Below are positions 43,756 to 57,090 of a stretch of DNA of 64,000 nucleotides, one piece after another. The stretch lies in contig NW_026515450.1 of assembly GCF_014898815.1 (NCBI RefSeq), positions 248,001-312,000 of the forward strand, in the 5' to 3' direction. A program made the position numbers and the translations under genes. Below the pieces are notes generated by a model. It worked only from the letters and a program-made list of their open reading frames with translations. It did no database searches and was not told the origin of the DNA. Source of the DNA: Panonychus citri. Taxonomy: Eukaryota; Arthropoda; Arachnida; Trombidiformes; Tetranychidae. Numbering within the stretch: the first letter of the stretch is position 1; the number at the start of each line of letters is the position of its first letter.

Positions 43756-46700
43756 CGATTTGATAATTAGTTAATTGTTCTAATGTTATAATTAAACAAC
43801 AGGTTAAATTACTGTGCATATAAAGATCGACTAAGTAATAGGAGAAAACTTTTTCACTTTCGAATCTGTAAATTGGGAGAAAACAATAATAAAGAAAAAA
43901 AAAAGTTTCGTTAATCCTTATGAACAAAAGATTCTATTAGTAAATTGATTATTCAATGAATATCGTTAATTATTATCATGATAATTAGAAAATCATATCA
44001 TTAACATGAGAATAGACAACAACAACTTGTTAACATGAGATCCGTTTCCGTTTCCATATCAATTCATCATCATTTTAATAGACAAATTTATAAGTTTATT
44101 AAATCAGCTAATTGTTGTTTAATATATTTGATTAATATCTTTTCATTTATATTATGTTAATCAACATTTACCTTTACACAGTTAATGAGTTATCAAGTTA
44201 ATTAACTTTAGTATTTTCCTCATTATAATGATTGTATAATATATTTGATCAGGCTGATTGTTTTTTCATTCAACTGGATTAATGATAATTAAATTGTCTA
44301 TAGTTAATTGTAACTTGGTCATTCTTTTCAATATTTAGACTTGAAGAGGAAAAAATTGATTAGAACTCGATAAAGGCGGGAAAATGTTATTCTTTCAAAT
44401 TGGATTGTTTTTGTTTTCTTTGATTCTATTATTTTATGAAGATGATGAGTGAGTTGTGATCATGATGATCATGATGATTTCTCATCATCTCCACCTCTCT
44501 TAATACTCATTATCAGCTCTCTAAAAGTAAATTATTAGTTTTCTTTCACTATGGTTACATTATATTCAATTCAATTGACCCAATGAACTGAATAAATCAA
44601 CTCAATTTTTTTTTCTTCGTCTTCATTTTTACTTCAAACTTGATCAAGTTACACCCAAAGTTTCATCACTTATTGATATTTCAATTGTGTGAATACATGA
44701 TGATGATAAAAATCTGATGAAGAAAAAAAAATATAACTGATCATCATCATGAACATTATCAGAACATAATAATTTTATCCTTCTCTCTCAACTAAACTTA
44801 TAAACTTATATTATAAGTTGATCATTATTGGAACACAGAAAAGGATATCAGTTGTCAGAATTATTGAGTTATTATTGATTTATCTTCATCATCTTCTCCA
44901 TGTAATATATTTGGTGCACTTGACGATGAAAAGACTGATGATGAGGAAGATGATAGAGTGTGAAAATGTTAACATTTCCATTTGCATTCAAAGTCTATTC
45001 AATATATTACATTATGTTCAGTATTGAATGAAGATGATGAAAGAGAGAGAGAGAGAGAGAGAGAGAGAAAATCTTTTCTATTTCTTTTTTATCTTCATCA
45101 TCTTCCAATAACACCATCAGTCTCATTATGAAAGATAAAGATGAGACAAAAATGATGACAAACCTTTAATATTAATCTAACGGTAAATTTGTCTTCTCTT
45201 AAACATTTCGATTATGAAAAGCTCTTTCGTCATTCTCTGACTCTCTCACTCTTGCTCTCTCTCTCTCTCTCTCTCATCTTTATCTTCATGGTAATTCTGA
45301 AAAGATTGAAATTATTTGGGAAAAAATATATTTTTCCATAGGTAACTTATTAATTGAACTTTCTTACCTTTTAATGTTAATTGTTGATCCTCTTTGTAGA
45401 TGGTGATGATTTTTTTGATGAAATTAATGATGATTATAATTAATCTTCCCTATTTTCACTCATTGTTTACTTCATTGTTTAATTACTTTAATAAATAGTT
45501 GATAATGTTGATAATATCAAAAGAAATGTTAATATCAAGGTGAACTTTTTTCTTCTCATCTCTTTTGATCTTTACTAGATGAATTTGAGCTCACTTTTTG
45601 TACAAATCCATGAGCTGTCATCATAGTGGCAAAAAAACGAGAGACTCAGAGATGATACTGATGATGATGATGGAGAGAGAGAGAAAAGAAAGAAATAGAG
45701 AGAGATTAAGATGCAAGATGATGAAGATGATGGCTTTTGGATTAAGGAAGGAAAAAAAATCTTCATCTAAATTGAACAGAACTGAGAAAAAAACTCCAAG
45801 GGTTATTATCAAGATATTAGTCACTTATAGTAAAATCAACATGATCAGAATATCAACCGGAAGTAGTATTGATGATGATGAGCAAGAATTGAATTGAATG
45901 AAACAACAATACAAAATTTTCAACAAAAATCTAACATTGAACAATTAATTTGTTACTTGGGTGTTGCTTTTGTAGTCTCACAGTAAATTGTATTACCTTA
46001 ATCATAATATAAGTTAATTAACTGGTGGTTTTAACCTCGACTGATTGATTGATTAGTTAATCTTAATGATGATTAAAAAAAATTCCTAATACCACAGAAT
46101 AGATTAAAGTTGAATTACTATTGATGAGGAGAAGAAAAAAGTTTCTTTTCTTTCTACACGCAAGGTAACATTTCTTATCATCATATTATCATGATGATAT
46201 GATGATAAAAGATGAAGATGAAGATGAAATTGATGATAAAAGAGAGGAAGAGAGAGAGAGAATGATGATGATGATGAATAAGGAAGAGAGGGGAAATTAT
46301 CTTCCATGGGAATAGTTTTTCTTTTGAAGAAAAAGTTTTGGAAAAAATTTATCATGGTAACACTTTGGGCTCATGATAACAACAATTTAGATTGTGAATC
46401 AACTCAAGATAATAAACATTGCCTGAGGGGAACAATGATTATTATCATCAAGATGAGAAAAAGAAAATTTTTAAATTGTTGTTTGATTATCTTATTGTTT
46501 GCTTATCTAATTTCAATTGTTTTGATTGTTTATATGGTGAATTTTGTCTGTGATTTAATCCAATTGAGATTTTATTTGCTAATTGTCGTCACAATTTAAA
46601 AGAAATGATTGATGATGATTACTTAGTAATTATGGTTTTTTCTTTTAGCTTGATTAAGGTTAATGTAATTTTTTTTAATTCTCATCATCATTAGGTAATT

Positions 46701-47640
46701 TAAATCACTTTGGGTTATTGTTTTTGGTCACAATTTAAATTGTTTTCTGTTTACACAATTTAATTGATGTTGATTATCTGCTAATATGCTTATATGATTG
46801 TCCAAAGGTAATTCATGGAAATTAACTGTTGATTTAACACACAAACATTGAATTCACTTTAATTGATGTTTGATCATGTTGATTATTTATGTTTATTTTT
46901 TTTTCTTCACATCAATTGGTGATTTTGATGAAGGAAAATTGATCAAATAAACTTACCTTTTTCTGTTTTTCGATGATACAATTTATGATGATGATGATTA
47001 TGATGTTGTTGTTGTTGTCGGTGGTGTTGGTGATGGTGATGATGATAAGATGATGAGGATGATGAAGATTCCGTTACTGTTTATCCTTTAAGTTTAACTG
47101 CTAAGGTTGAAGTCAAGACTGAATTTGATTCTGATCAAGAAAATCAAATGAACTAATGGTTAACTTGGTGGAGCCACTTGAATCTCGTATCAAATATTTA
47201 TCTTCATGAAACATTCATGGGCATTGGAAGATTAGATTTTTTCATCATCATGAAATTTGATCATCTTTCTGTTTATCTTATTCAATAGAGAGGAAGAAAA
47301 AAATGAACAAACAAACAAATTTACCTGGAGAAAAATAGAGAAACAAAATTCGAGGGAAAAAAGAAACGTTTTGTAAAATTTGTCTAAACTTTTCGGTCGT
47401 TCACTTAATCGTTTCAATAAATATCGAAAATATCGTCAATTATTTGAATCCTTTGTTTCTTCCTAATTATTTTCATATTATTTCATTTTTCGTTCAGTTT
47501 TCTGGTCAACAAAAATCAAGAATCAAAGTTTAGTATGTTGATTCTCTAATAGATGTCACCAGGATGAAGAATTTGGAGTGACACCTGGCGGAAGGAAGGT
47601 TAAGTTAAATTCGATTTCTATTTAAATAGTCGGAGTTTCT
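43756..47640. other. Non-coding region between receptor exon 1 and Ariadne-1
   Basis: No supportable gene. It probably contains the receptor's 5' leader and promoter (minus strand) and upstream sequence of Ariadne-1 (plus strand); I can place neither start site. The content is AT-rich with (AG)n at 45042-45068, (CT)n at 45254-45275 and GAT-rich tracts. A short coding-looking plus-strand segment ending in TAA at about 47155 is described as a finding. Confidence 0.6.
45042..45068. repeat. (AG)n microsatellite
   Basis: About thirteen AG units. Confidence 0.9.
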
Positions 47641-48287
47641 TTAAATTTGCCTCCTTGTTGCTCGTCAGCTGAGTTACTCTTGTATTTTTTTATAGAACAG
47701 AACTTGAGAATTTGAGATCTGAGAACTGAGTGGACCTTTAGAATTATTGGACATTTGGAGCGACCTTTTTTTCTTCAATTTATTCTCTCTTTTTCTCTTT
47801 CTCTTCGTCTCTAATTTGTTCCATTTACTGTGCTTCAACTTTCATCTTTTTTTCTCATTCTTACTCTCTCCTTTTCTCTCCCTCTCTCTCTCTCTCTATT
47901 TTTCTCTCTTTCTCCTTCTCTCTCCCTCTTCGTGTTTACTTCTCTCTTTTCATCATTTAAATTCTTTTCTTTCTTTCTCATGAATTTTATCTAACACCAT
48001 TCACATCTCACCATATCACAATTTCTAATTATCATTGAATAATTGTTGTTTCTTACTGTTTTTTTCTATCAATCTCTTTCTCTCTTTAAATTTCTCTGTC
48101 TGTATTTTCTTTTTCTCTTTCTCTTATATTCTCTTTTTTTCTGATCCGTTTTTTTCTCTTATTCTCACATCTCTCTCTTTTCTGTCTTTTTCTTTTTCTC
48201 CTTCTTTCTTCATCTTCTTTTTACCTTTCATTTTGTTTACCTTTTTCTCGGTGTTACTTCAACAACAATAATCTATTGTAGTTAATT
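47641..48287 (+). promoter_or_regulatory. Probable Ariadne-1 promoter and pyrimidine-rich 5' leader
   Basis: Upstream of the ATG at 48288 lies about 500 bp of extremely T/C-rich sequence (47765-48250), preceded by a 14-bp motif TGAGTTACTCTTGT (47670-47683) that recurs in the enolase leader at 54645. The pyrimidine-rich part yields only Phe/Ser/Leu-rich open frames and is better explained as untranslated leader or intron. The exact transcription start cannot be read from sequence alone. Confidence 0.45.
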
Positions 48288-51200
48288 ATGTCTAATATGG
48301 AATCAGATCCTGAAATACTTTACAACGAGTCAGAAGAGGAGGAAGAGGAGGACGAAGATGACTCTGGAAATGAATCAAGTGGTGGAGATGATGATGATGG
48401 TTTATCGGTTGCTCTACTTGACTCTGAGCCTGTTGTTTCTGCTAACATGTCCGGTGGTGATCGTATGGAGGATGATGATTTTCCATTTGAAGTATTAACT
48501 ACTGAACAAATTATGCAACATATGCAAGACTGTATACGAGAAGTTAACAATGTAGTACAACTTCCACCAACCATAACCCGAATTCTTCTAAATCACTTCA
48601 AATGGGACAAGGAGAAACTCTATGAAAGATATTATGACGAGGATAGAAAGGTTCTATTTAGTGAAGCTCATATCATAGACCCGGCTGATGCCTACAACAA
48701 TCAACAAATTAAGGTGAGATTGGCTAAGAAAGAGAGAAATCTCCAATAAAAATCAGTTAACTCTTTTTCATGTCTTCCAATTAACCTACACTTCCACTCA
48801 ATCTCAATCTTCCAATAACCACCAATATCTTGGCCTAATTTTTTTTCCTTCTTCTTCCTTACTTTTTACTTCCAATACTCTGCTACCTTCTTACTCCTGA
48901 TTACCTTGTCGTTCTTATTTTCTCTCTCTTATGTTTTTGAATTCTATTAATTATTTTTTTTTTCTTTCTCTTTTTTCAACTGTAAAGAAACTCTCGTATT
49001 CCCATGAAATGGAAACTTGTATAATATGTTGTCGAGACTTTCCAGCATCAGTAAGTTAATGACTCTATCTATTAATTAACATGTGTCAACGTTAATCTAA
49101 TGATCATTTTTCTTTGATATTTTTCTTTCTCTCTCTTAGATGTTAACTGGCCTTGCTTGTGGTCATAGATTCTGTAAAGATTGTTGGAATCATTATTTAA
49201 CAACCAAAATTATGGAAGAAGGAATGGGAAACAAGATTTCTTGTGCAGCTCATGCCTGTGACATTCTTGTCGACGACCAAACAGTCATGAATCTCATTAC
49301 TGATAATAAAGTTAAACTGAGATACCAACACTTAATAACTAACAGTTTTGTCGAAGTAAGCAGTTAATCAACGATTTTCTTTTCCTTTGTCTTCTTGACT
49401 TTCAATCAATCTACTCAATTCAAGCATTTACCATGGAAGCTTTTAAATCTATCCATCATCATGTTCTAAAATAATCGTTTTCTTTCCAATCTAATTTGAC
49501 ATTTAATGTTTTTCTTTTCTCTTTTTTTTTCTCTCTCTACCAGTGCAATAGATTGTTAAGGTGGTGTCCAAAGCCAGAATGTAGCCACAGTATAAAAGTT
49601 CAATATATAGATTTTCAGCCAGTTAAATGTACATGTGGAACTATTTTCTGGTAAAACAATTACACGATTCAACTTCCATCCATTCCTGTCAATAATTATC
49701 TCCCTTCACATATTATATTAACCCTCATTACAAAACTCAGAACCAAATAATTTATCTTCTAACTTCAATCCATCTTTTCTCTCTCTCTCTCTCTCTCATC
49801 TAGTTTCCTGTGTGGTGAAAATTGGCATGAGCCGGTCAAATGTGATCTTCTTAAACTTTGGAGGAAAAAGTGTGATGACGATAGTGAAACATCCAATTGG
49901 ATAGCAGCCAATACGAAAGAGTGTCCTCAGTGTAATGTAACCATAGAAAAGGATGGTGGTTGTAACCATATGATTTGTAAGAATCAAAACTGTAAAGCCG
50001 ATTTCTGTTGGCAATGCCTTGGACCCTGGGAGCCACATGGAACCTCTTGGTAAGATAATTTACTTCCTTGTTTTCTTCATCTTATCTTTATGTCTTTATC
50101 TCTCTCTCTCTCTCTCTATCTCCTCTGTCTTACATTGTTTTTCTTTCATTATCATCTCTTTTATGATTGAATGAAAAATCTTTACACTTTTACTTTATAT
50201 CTTTTCTTGTCTGTTTGTCTGTTTGTTGATATGGATGATGTGGATACGCCACACAAACAAAATCCATTGGGTTGTATCAAATTGCGATGAGCACAAACCA
50301 CCAGAAAAAAAGTTAAATAGTAAACATTGTAAATCCAGACACAATCATTACCTGGTCATTGATTCCTAATTTTTTTCTTCTTCATCTTGTTGAACAAAGT
50401 TTCTCAACCTTTTACCTTTTTTATTGTCATGTGTTCAATTACTTTTTTTTTCACAACAAATCAATACACTGAACATTATCTCTATTCCATGATTTTGATC
50501 AATTTTTTATCAGTTTTAATTATCTTTAACTCATCTCTACTTGTTGTTTTATGTATGATTTATTTTCTTTTGCATTTTCCATTATCAATTATAAAACTCC
50601 GCTATGTGTGACTCGTGTTGACTTCGTTTTTCATTTATCGCTTACTCTTTTTTTAATCCTAACCAACACACCCAATATTTGGATCTAATTTGCATAAGTT
50701 AAACACTTTTCATATTTTTTTTTCTTCCTCTTATATATTTTTCTGTGTCTTTAATTTTTCCCATCTCTCCCATGATTATTTACTATTGATATTGATTCTA
50801 ATTGTTTTTATCTCCTTCTCTCTCTCTCTCTCTTTTCTTTCCTTTAATTCAGGTATAGCTGTAATCGTTATGATGAGCACGAAGCGAAAGCAGCACGTGA
50901 TGCCCAAGAAAAGTCTCGAGCTGCTCTTCAACGGTACCTTTTCTATTGTAATCGTTACATGAACCATATGCAAAGTTTAAAATTCGAGCATAAACTTTAC
51001 GCTTCCATAAAGGAGAAAATGGAGGAGATGCAACAACACAATATGTCCTGGATCGAAGTACAATTTCTCAAAAAGGCTGTTGATGTTTTATGTTTGTGTC
51101 GAGAGACTTTGATGTACACTTACGTTTTCGCTTACTATCTGGTTAAAAATAATCAATCAATTATTTTTGAAGATAATCAGAAAGATTTGGAAAGTGCCAC

Positions 51201-51558
51201 TGAAACATTATCTGAATACCTTGAACGAGATATAACAAAGGACAATATTGTTGATATCAAGCAAAGAGTCCAAGATAAATACAGGTAAAAATAACTAATT
51301 TTATATTCTAATTATTATTCAGTTCTTGATAGAGACCTTTAATTGTTACACAGTTTTCAATACTTGTAGCATTTTTTTTGTTTGTTTTTACTCAATGACT
51401 AATCAATTTTGTCTGATTCATTCTCTTTTTTTTCAATGATTGTCATCATGGTTTTTTTTTCATCAATTAGGTACTGCGATAGTCGAAGAAAAGTTTTATT
51501 GCAACACGTTCATGAAGGATATGATAAAGACCTTTGGGAATATTCTGTTAAACTATGA
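48288..51558 (+). CDS. ari-1: Ariadne-1, RBR E3 ubiquitin ligase
   Basis: Seven exons: 48288-48713, 48988-49050, 49140-49355, 49544-49650, 49804-50049, 50853-51284, 51471-51558, all with GT-AG introns and matching phases, giving 525 residues. After an acidic Glu/Asp-rich N-terminus and a UBA-like segment come RING1 (CIICCRDF ... CGHRFCKDCW), the IBR domain (CGTIFC, CGENWHEPVKCD), and RING2 (ECPQCNVTIEKDGGCNHMIC), whose GGCNHM cysteine is the acceptor for ubiquitin thioester. The Ariadne domain follows (YDEHEAKAARDAQEKSRAAL onward), which autoinhibits and binds neddylated cullins in this family. The length matches insect Ari-1 (about 500) and vertebrate ARIH1 (557). Intron 5 is long (803 bp). 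The N-terminal acidic run is partly encoded by GAT/GAG repeats. Confidence 0.96.
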
Positions 51559-53397
51559 CCTTTCATATCGTAATTATGACCCCTGGGTGGACACAGTTTG
51601 CGGCAACAGTTAAATTGCTTGGAACTGGAGTGTTTACAAAAAGATGAAAAGAAGATAATTCTACAACTAAATTCCTATTGACAACTAAAGAAGTGAAACA
51701 ATTTTGTAAAAATTATTGCGCGACTTATATACATATAAAATACCAACTCAATCACGAAACTCCCTTCCCCCAACCCAATCAACTATGCCAACAATTAACC
51801 AGTAATTAAAGAGTTGGCTCAATTTTCTTTGGAGGAGATCAGATGATAAGAGACATTCAACAACAACAAATCATTAAGAGCAATCAAGACAAAAGAGCAT
51901 TTTTTGGATTACTCCCTTTTCCCTTTTCGATATTATTTTTTTCCGTTCTCAGTGATGGGAAATCAGAAATCCCGTTTCTAGAGTTTAAATTATGTTTCGC
52001 TGTTATATTGTAACCCGTTGAATTAACACTTAATCACCAAAAATACTTTAAACATCCACACACACAATCACAAAATATAACCAATCCTGTTTCGAGTAAA
52101 TTTGCTGCCAAAATCCGACACATACTGAAAGATGGAAAACAAATTGATTCCTTTTATTTTGTCACTTGAAACCAAAAGAAAACACAATTCCGAACAAATC
52201 TTATTCAGAGAGAGTCATTCAAGAGGTTGTTGGTTTTCATCATGACGAGAGAGCAGTTGAATTATTTAGCCATCGTCATCATCATCTTAATCATTGGAAG
52301 AGATCATCAAAGTTTTTTTCAATTCACCTTCTCATTTGTAATAATGTCTTTTTTGTTTCCATCGAAACTTTCACATTCATACTAATAGTAGAGAAACCGA
52401 TAAGATAATCCATCAAAAAAGTTATATGACCCATTTGAACCGTTAATTGCCATCATTTTGTCATCAAATCATCAACAATTTAGGATAAAAAAGTTTTCTG
52501 ATTAAGTGCAAATCATTTTGGATAAATTTTCAATGCATGTGTATTATTGTATATCTCCTCTGTGTGTGTTACCGTGAGAGTTGATGTTACATGTAATCTA
52601 ATTATTAATTAATCTGAATTACAAATTAAGGATTAACTTTGGCAAGTCTCATTTTCAACAAACATCCTCCCTTTATGTAAAAATTGTCATCCCAGTGATT
52701 TGATATTCCACCACGACTACACCTCATCAAACCCTCTCTCCATCATCGATACTAACCAAAAGTTTAGGTTCATTTGGTACATTTAAATCAACTGTAATTG
52801 AAACATAAATGCATTTGTTTCTCATCAAATACCTGAAATTTAAAAGTGAAATAAGTTACCTCTCTCTCTCTCTCTCTCTCTCTATCATTCTGATATCAAC
52901 ATCATAAATTCATCTTCCTTAATCTTTCCCTAACTCTTTCTCTCACCCATTTCTATCAATTCCCTCTCTCACAAATAATCCAACAATTAATTTTTTTGTC
53001 TCTTTTTTCCTTTTTTTTTTCGTCAAACGGATTGAGAAAAAAAAACTCTGCGATCATCATCGAAACCTTCAGAGCAAGAAGGAAATTCACCTTCACCTGT
53101 AATTTCAATGTAATTTACAGAAGATTTAAAAAAAACAATTAAAAAATATATTTCTCTTTGTGGAAGAACTAAAAAAAATGATGTAATAGTGTCGTCATTG
53201 ATTAGTTTACATAATCGCTGAAAACGGCTTGCAAACAATTAAATTGTAAGCATCAAATTTCCGATTTTTAAGTAACTGATATCGGAAAATTTTCGTTGTT
53301 TTTTAGTCTTAATTGTGTTTAAAGCTAAAAGTGGATTTTGCTGATTGAGTGACTTACTGTTTATCTATTAACGCTCTTTGTGTGTTACTAGATTTTA

Positions 53398-53464
<67 letters not shown>

Positions 53465-54371
53465 AGAAATAAATTCGCAACAAAAAAGATCAAACTAAAG
53501 ATGAATGTTATTGGTTTGGTCTTTTTTTGTGTCGCTTTGATGATAATGGAAGGGAGAAAAGACCTTGAGAAAGCAATATGTGATTCTCCCTTTAGGGTGA
53601 CCCAAAAATCTTGACCTGACCTTGACAAGGTCACAAGTGTAAAAGAAGTGGGATGATGATGGAGAAGGGAAGATTGTATATTCCACAAAGGGATCTCCTT
53701 TTTGTACAATTTCTAAAGAGAGGAAAAGTAAAAAAGGAAATGGAAGGAGAGGAGAAAAGAAAAAGGGACAAAGAGAAAATAGTTAAAAGTCTAAAAATGA
53801 GTTTACGTAACAGTATAATGGGTTAACTTTAGGGAGGGTTGAAGGAGTGTTGGGGTGGATGAGGGAGGGTGTGGGTGGATGAGGGTGTTGTGGGTCATGT
53901 GTAGGCCTTTGTGGGCACAATGAGTTATCCTTTTCTCTTTCCATCCATTGTAACCTAATCCAGAACATCACACAAACATAAGTACTCTTTTAATCCGAAC
54001 AAGTAAATCAAAATTAAACATTAACCTATAGAGAAGAGAAAAGGGAGAGAGAGAAAAAATTAAAAGTAATTAGTGAATGTTTGAAACAAAAAGAATTTAA
54101 ATTTAGAGAGAAAAAAAGTCAATGTAAACAGAGAAAAAAAAAATCTATTTTCACCTATTGAAGAGCTTTCGATGAAATTGAAACAAAGTATCATCATGGT
54201 TATTTCTCTTCCATCCCTGAATCAGAGATAAACACGTTCCAAAGATAATCCAGAAAAAGATTAAGACAAACCAATGAGCCTAAAGATTATCTTGACATTT
54301 GGCTTATCCAACATTCAATTGTATCACAAAGTATTAAGGCTTACCTTTCATGAGAGAGAAAGAGAAAGAGA

Positions 54372-54402
<31 letters not shown>

Positions 54403-54644
54403 TCTTTTTATATTCACTTTAATTTGTTATAACAAAGATGATGACGATGGGGAGAAAGAGAGGATATTTGAAAGACATGAGAGTAAATCGAAAGAGAAGA
54501 AGAGGGTGAATTAGACAGAGAAGATTGAAAATATCGAAAGAGATTCTGACCTTGAAATGTTCTTTGAATGTGGCTCCCCCTTCAATTCTCTTTCTTTTCG
54601 GTCTTCCTTTTTCTCTCCTCATTCTACTTCTTTCTCTTCCTCTG
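51559..54644. other. Ariadne-1 3' UTR and intergenic DNA
   Basis: No gene supported. The first several hundred bases are probably the Ariadne-1 3' UTR. The stretch includes (TC)n at 52860-52883, the long (AG)n at 53405-53458, a G-rich patch of GGGTGGATGAGGG-like repeats near 53830-53890, and GA tracts at 54355-54402. The open frames here are repeat translations. Confidence 0.6.
53405..53458. repeat. (AG)n microsatellite, longest in the window
   Basis: About twenty-seven uninterrupted AG units; likely polymorphic in length between individuals. Confidence 0.95.
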
Positions 54645-55214
54645 TGAGTTACTCTTGTTCCCAAGGTAAGTTCATCATGTCCTCTCGTTTTCTCCTTAAT
54701 TGTTTTTCTATTTAAGAAAATTTTGTTATAATTGTTACACGATTTTCATTTTTTTCTTCCTTTCAATTGTTTAATTAACATCGTTAATTTGTAAACATAT
54801 TCGCAACAATTAGTTATCCTCATAGTATCCAACGAAAATGGTTAAACATTTGATAGAATCATTTTCTTTTCTTCTCTTTTTTTTACAATTTTCTCTCAAC
54901 AAGTCATTTACTTTTCTTTTTTTCTATTTTAAGTTAAAATTTAGTTGATTTTTTTTAATCCCGTTTTTAGTTTTGTCTCTCTTTGTGTTAAATCCAAAAT
55001 TATCTCAATTTTGTTGATTGGAATTAATGTTTTTTATAATGTTATCTCTTTACCTGTCACTCTTTTTCTTCTAATTCATTCCTGTTTCGTTGTTGTCCGC
55101 ATTTGGATTGGATTGGCTATTGGATTTATAAAAATTACTGTTATTATTGTTTCTACCTTAATCGATCAAACTATCAACCTAATCATGAAGTCTCTTAGAA
55201 AGTTAAAGAAAAAG
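54645..55214 (+). promoter_or_regulatory. Enolase leader with probable 5' UTR intron
   Basis: The 14-bp motif TGAGTTACTCTTGT (54645-54658) is followed seven bases later by a consensus donor (CCCAAG|GTAAGT, intron from 54666). T-rich acceptor-like sequences precede 54945. This fits a non-coding first exon and a leader intron of several hundred bases. In-frame open sequence extends from 54945 into the enolase exon but has no ATG before 55185. Confidence 0.45.
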
Positions 55215-57090
55215 ATGCCCATCCAATCAATTAAAGCAAGACAAATCTACGACAGTCGAGGTAACCCGACTGTTGAGGTTGATCTTATCTCTGATAAAGG
55301 TGAGAATTTTTTTTTCTTTCTGTTTTTCTTTATTCTCTTTTAATCAATCGATATTGAACCTTTTCTAAATCTTATTCAATGTTTGACCTTTACTTGGGTT
55401 TTCTATCCTGTTTGATAGGTTTGTTTAGAGCTGCTGTTCCAAGTGGTGCTTCTACTGGTGCTCATGAAGCTGTTGAACTTCGGGATGGAGACAAAGCCAA
55501 TTACATGGGAAAAGGAGTCCTTAAGGCCGTACAAAATGTCAACGAGATTCTTGCTCCTGCCATTGTTGGGGTAAATTTACTTGGAATATTATTTTTTTCC
55601 TACCTTTGTCTCTGTTGCTAGGGTGTGGAAATTCACAATATTGATCATTAGTTATATGGTCAAATTGATTTCTTAGCTTTGAAAATTGCTATATTTCCTT
55701 TCTCAATCTCTCTCTTGCTCTCCCTTTCATTTTATTTTCTTGTTTTTCTATGCACTGATTTTATGGGTTCCTATTCATAGATGTTTATATATTTATTTAT
55801 AATCAACTGTTCTTTCTGTAGAAATTTGAACCAACCCAGCAAAAGGAAATAGATGCCGCTATGATTCAACTTGATGGAACCGAAAACAAGGGCAAACTTG
55901 GTGCCAATGCTATTTTAGGTGTCTCACTTGCCGTCTGTAAAGCTGGTGCCGCTGCTAAGGGTGTCCCATTATACAAACATATTGCCGATTTAGCTGAAAA
56001 CAAGAATATTATTTTACCCGTTCCCGCATTCAATGTTATCAATGGAGGTTCTCATGCAGGTAATAAACTTGCCATGCAAGAGTTCATGATCTTACCCACC
56101 GGCGCAACCTCTTTCACCGAGGCCATGAGAATGGGATCTGAAACTTATCATCATTTGAAAGCGGTTATCAAGAAACGTTTCGGTCTTGATGCCACCAGTG
56201 TCGGCGATGAGGGTGGATTTGCTCCCAACATCCTTAACAACAAGGATGCCCTTGAACTGATCAAAGAGGCGATCAGTAACGCTGGTTACATTGGTAAGAT
56301 TGATATTGGTATGGATGTTGCTGCATCTGAATTTTTCAAAGATGGTAAATATGATCTGGATTTCAAGAACCCCAAGTCAGATGCCAGTAAATGGGTTTCA
56401 CCTGATGAATTGGCTCAACTTTACAAAGATTTTGCTGCTGATTATCCAATTGTTTCAATTGAGGATCCTTTCGATCAAGATGATTGGGAAGGTTGGAGTA
56501 AATTTACCGGTAGTGTTAACTTTCAAGTTGTTGGGTAAGTTAATCATTCCCAAAATCATCAACATTTTGATTGTCTCAAATCATTGATTATAGTTATAAT
56601 TTTGAATTTTTTTTCTCGACAACTTTAGTGATGACTTGACAGTCACCAATCCAAAACGAATCCAAACTGCTGTTGAAAAAAAGGCTTGCAATTGTTTACT
56701 TTTGAAGGTTAATCAAATTGGAAGCATTAGTGAAGCTATTCAAGCGTAAGTCTCATCATTTAGCATCTTCTCTCTCTCTCTCTCTCTTTTCCTTTTTCTG
56801 CTACTTGTCTAATCTTGTTCTTTTTCTTCCTTAATATCTGTTTCCATTTTGGGATTAGTCATCTCTTGGCTAAATCCAACGGATGGGGAACTATGGTCTC
56901 TCATCGATCTGGTGAAACTGAAGATTCAACCATAGCTGATATTGTTGTTGGTCTTTCAACAGGACAAATCAAAACTGGAGCTCCATGTAGATCAGAACGA
57001 TTGGCCAAGTACAATCAAATTCTAAGAATAGAAGAGGAATTAGGATCTGCTGCTAAATATGCAGGAAAAGATTTCCGAAAACCTCAATAA
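55215..57090 (+). CDS. Eno: Enolase (2-phospho-D-glycerate hydro-lyase)
   Basis: Exons 55215-55299, 55419-55570, 55822-56534, 56629-56745 and 56859-57090 with consensus GT-AG junctions give 432 residues, the family's normal length. Enolase interconverts 2-phosphoglycerate and phosphoenolpyruvate in cytosolic glycolysis as a Mg2+-dependent dimer. Visible signatures are ARQIYDSRGNPTVEVDL at the N-terminus, SGASTG (substrate loop), VGDEGGFAP (catalytic Glu), metal ligands in MDVAASEF, SIEDPFDQDDW and GDDLTVTNPKRI, catalytic Lys in LLLKVNQIGS, and SHRSGETEDSTIAD. The start at MPIQSIKARQ aligns with other enolases. An in-frame ATG at 55185 would add a basic ten-residue extension, and both have adenine at -3. 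Intact and expected to be highly expressed. Confidence 0.98.

Noticed and set aside
47747..48271. Two Phe/Ser/Leu-rich ORFs before Ariadne-1
   Set aside because: Translations of a CT-rich leader without any domain signature.
50387..50962. ORFs inside Ariadne-1 intron 5
   Set aside because: AT/CT-rich translations lying between a consensus donor and acceptor; the second one overlaps the real exon in another frame.
52166..52408. 80-residue ORF downstream of Ariadne-1
   Set aside because: Lies in the presumed 3' UTR, no motif, includes a repeat-derived His run.
54945..55184. Long membrane-like N-terminal extension of enolase
   Set aside because: The frame is open but has no ATG before 55185, and enolase homology starts at 55215; it is better read as leader or intron.
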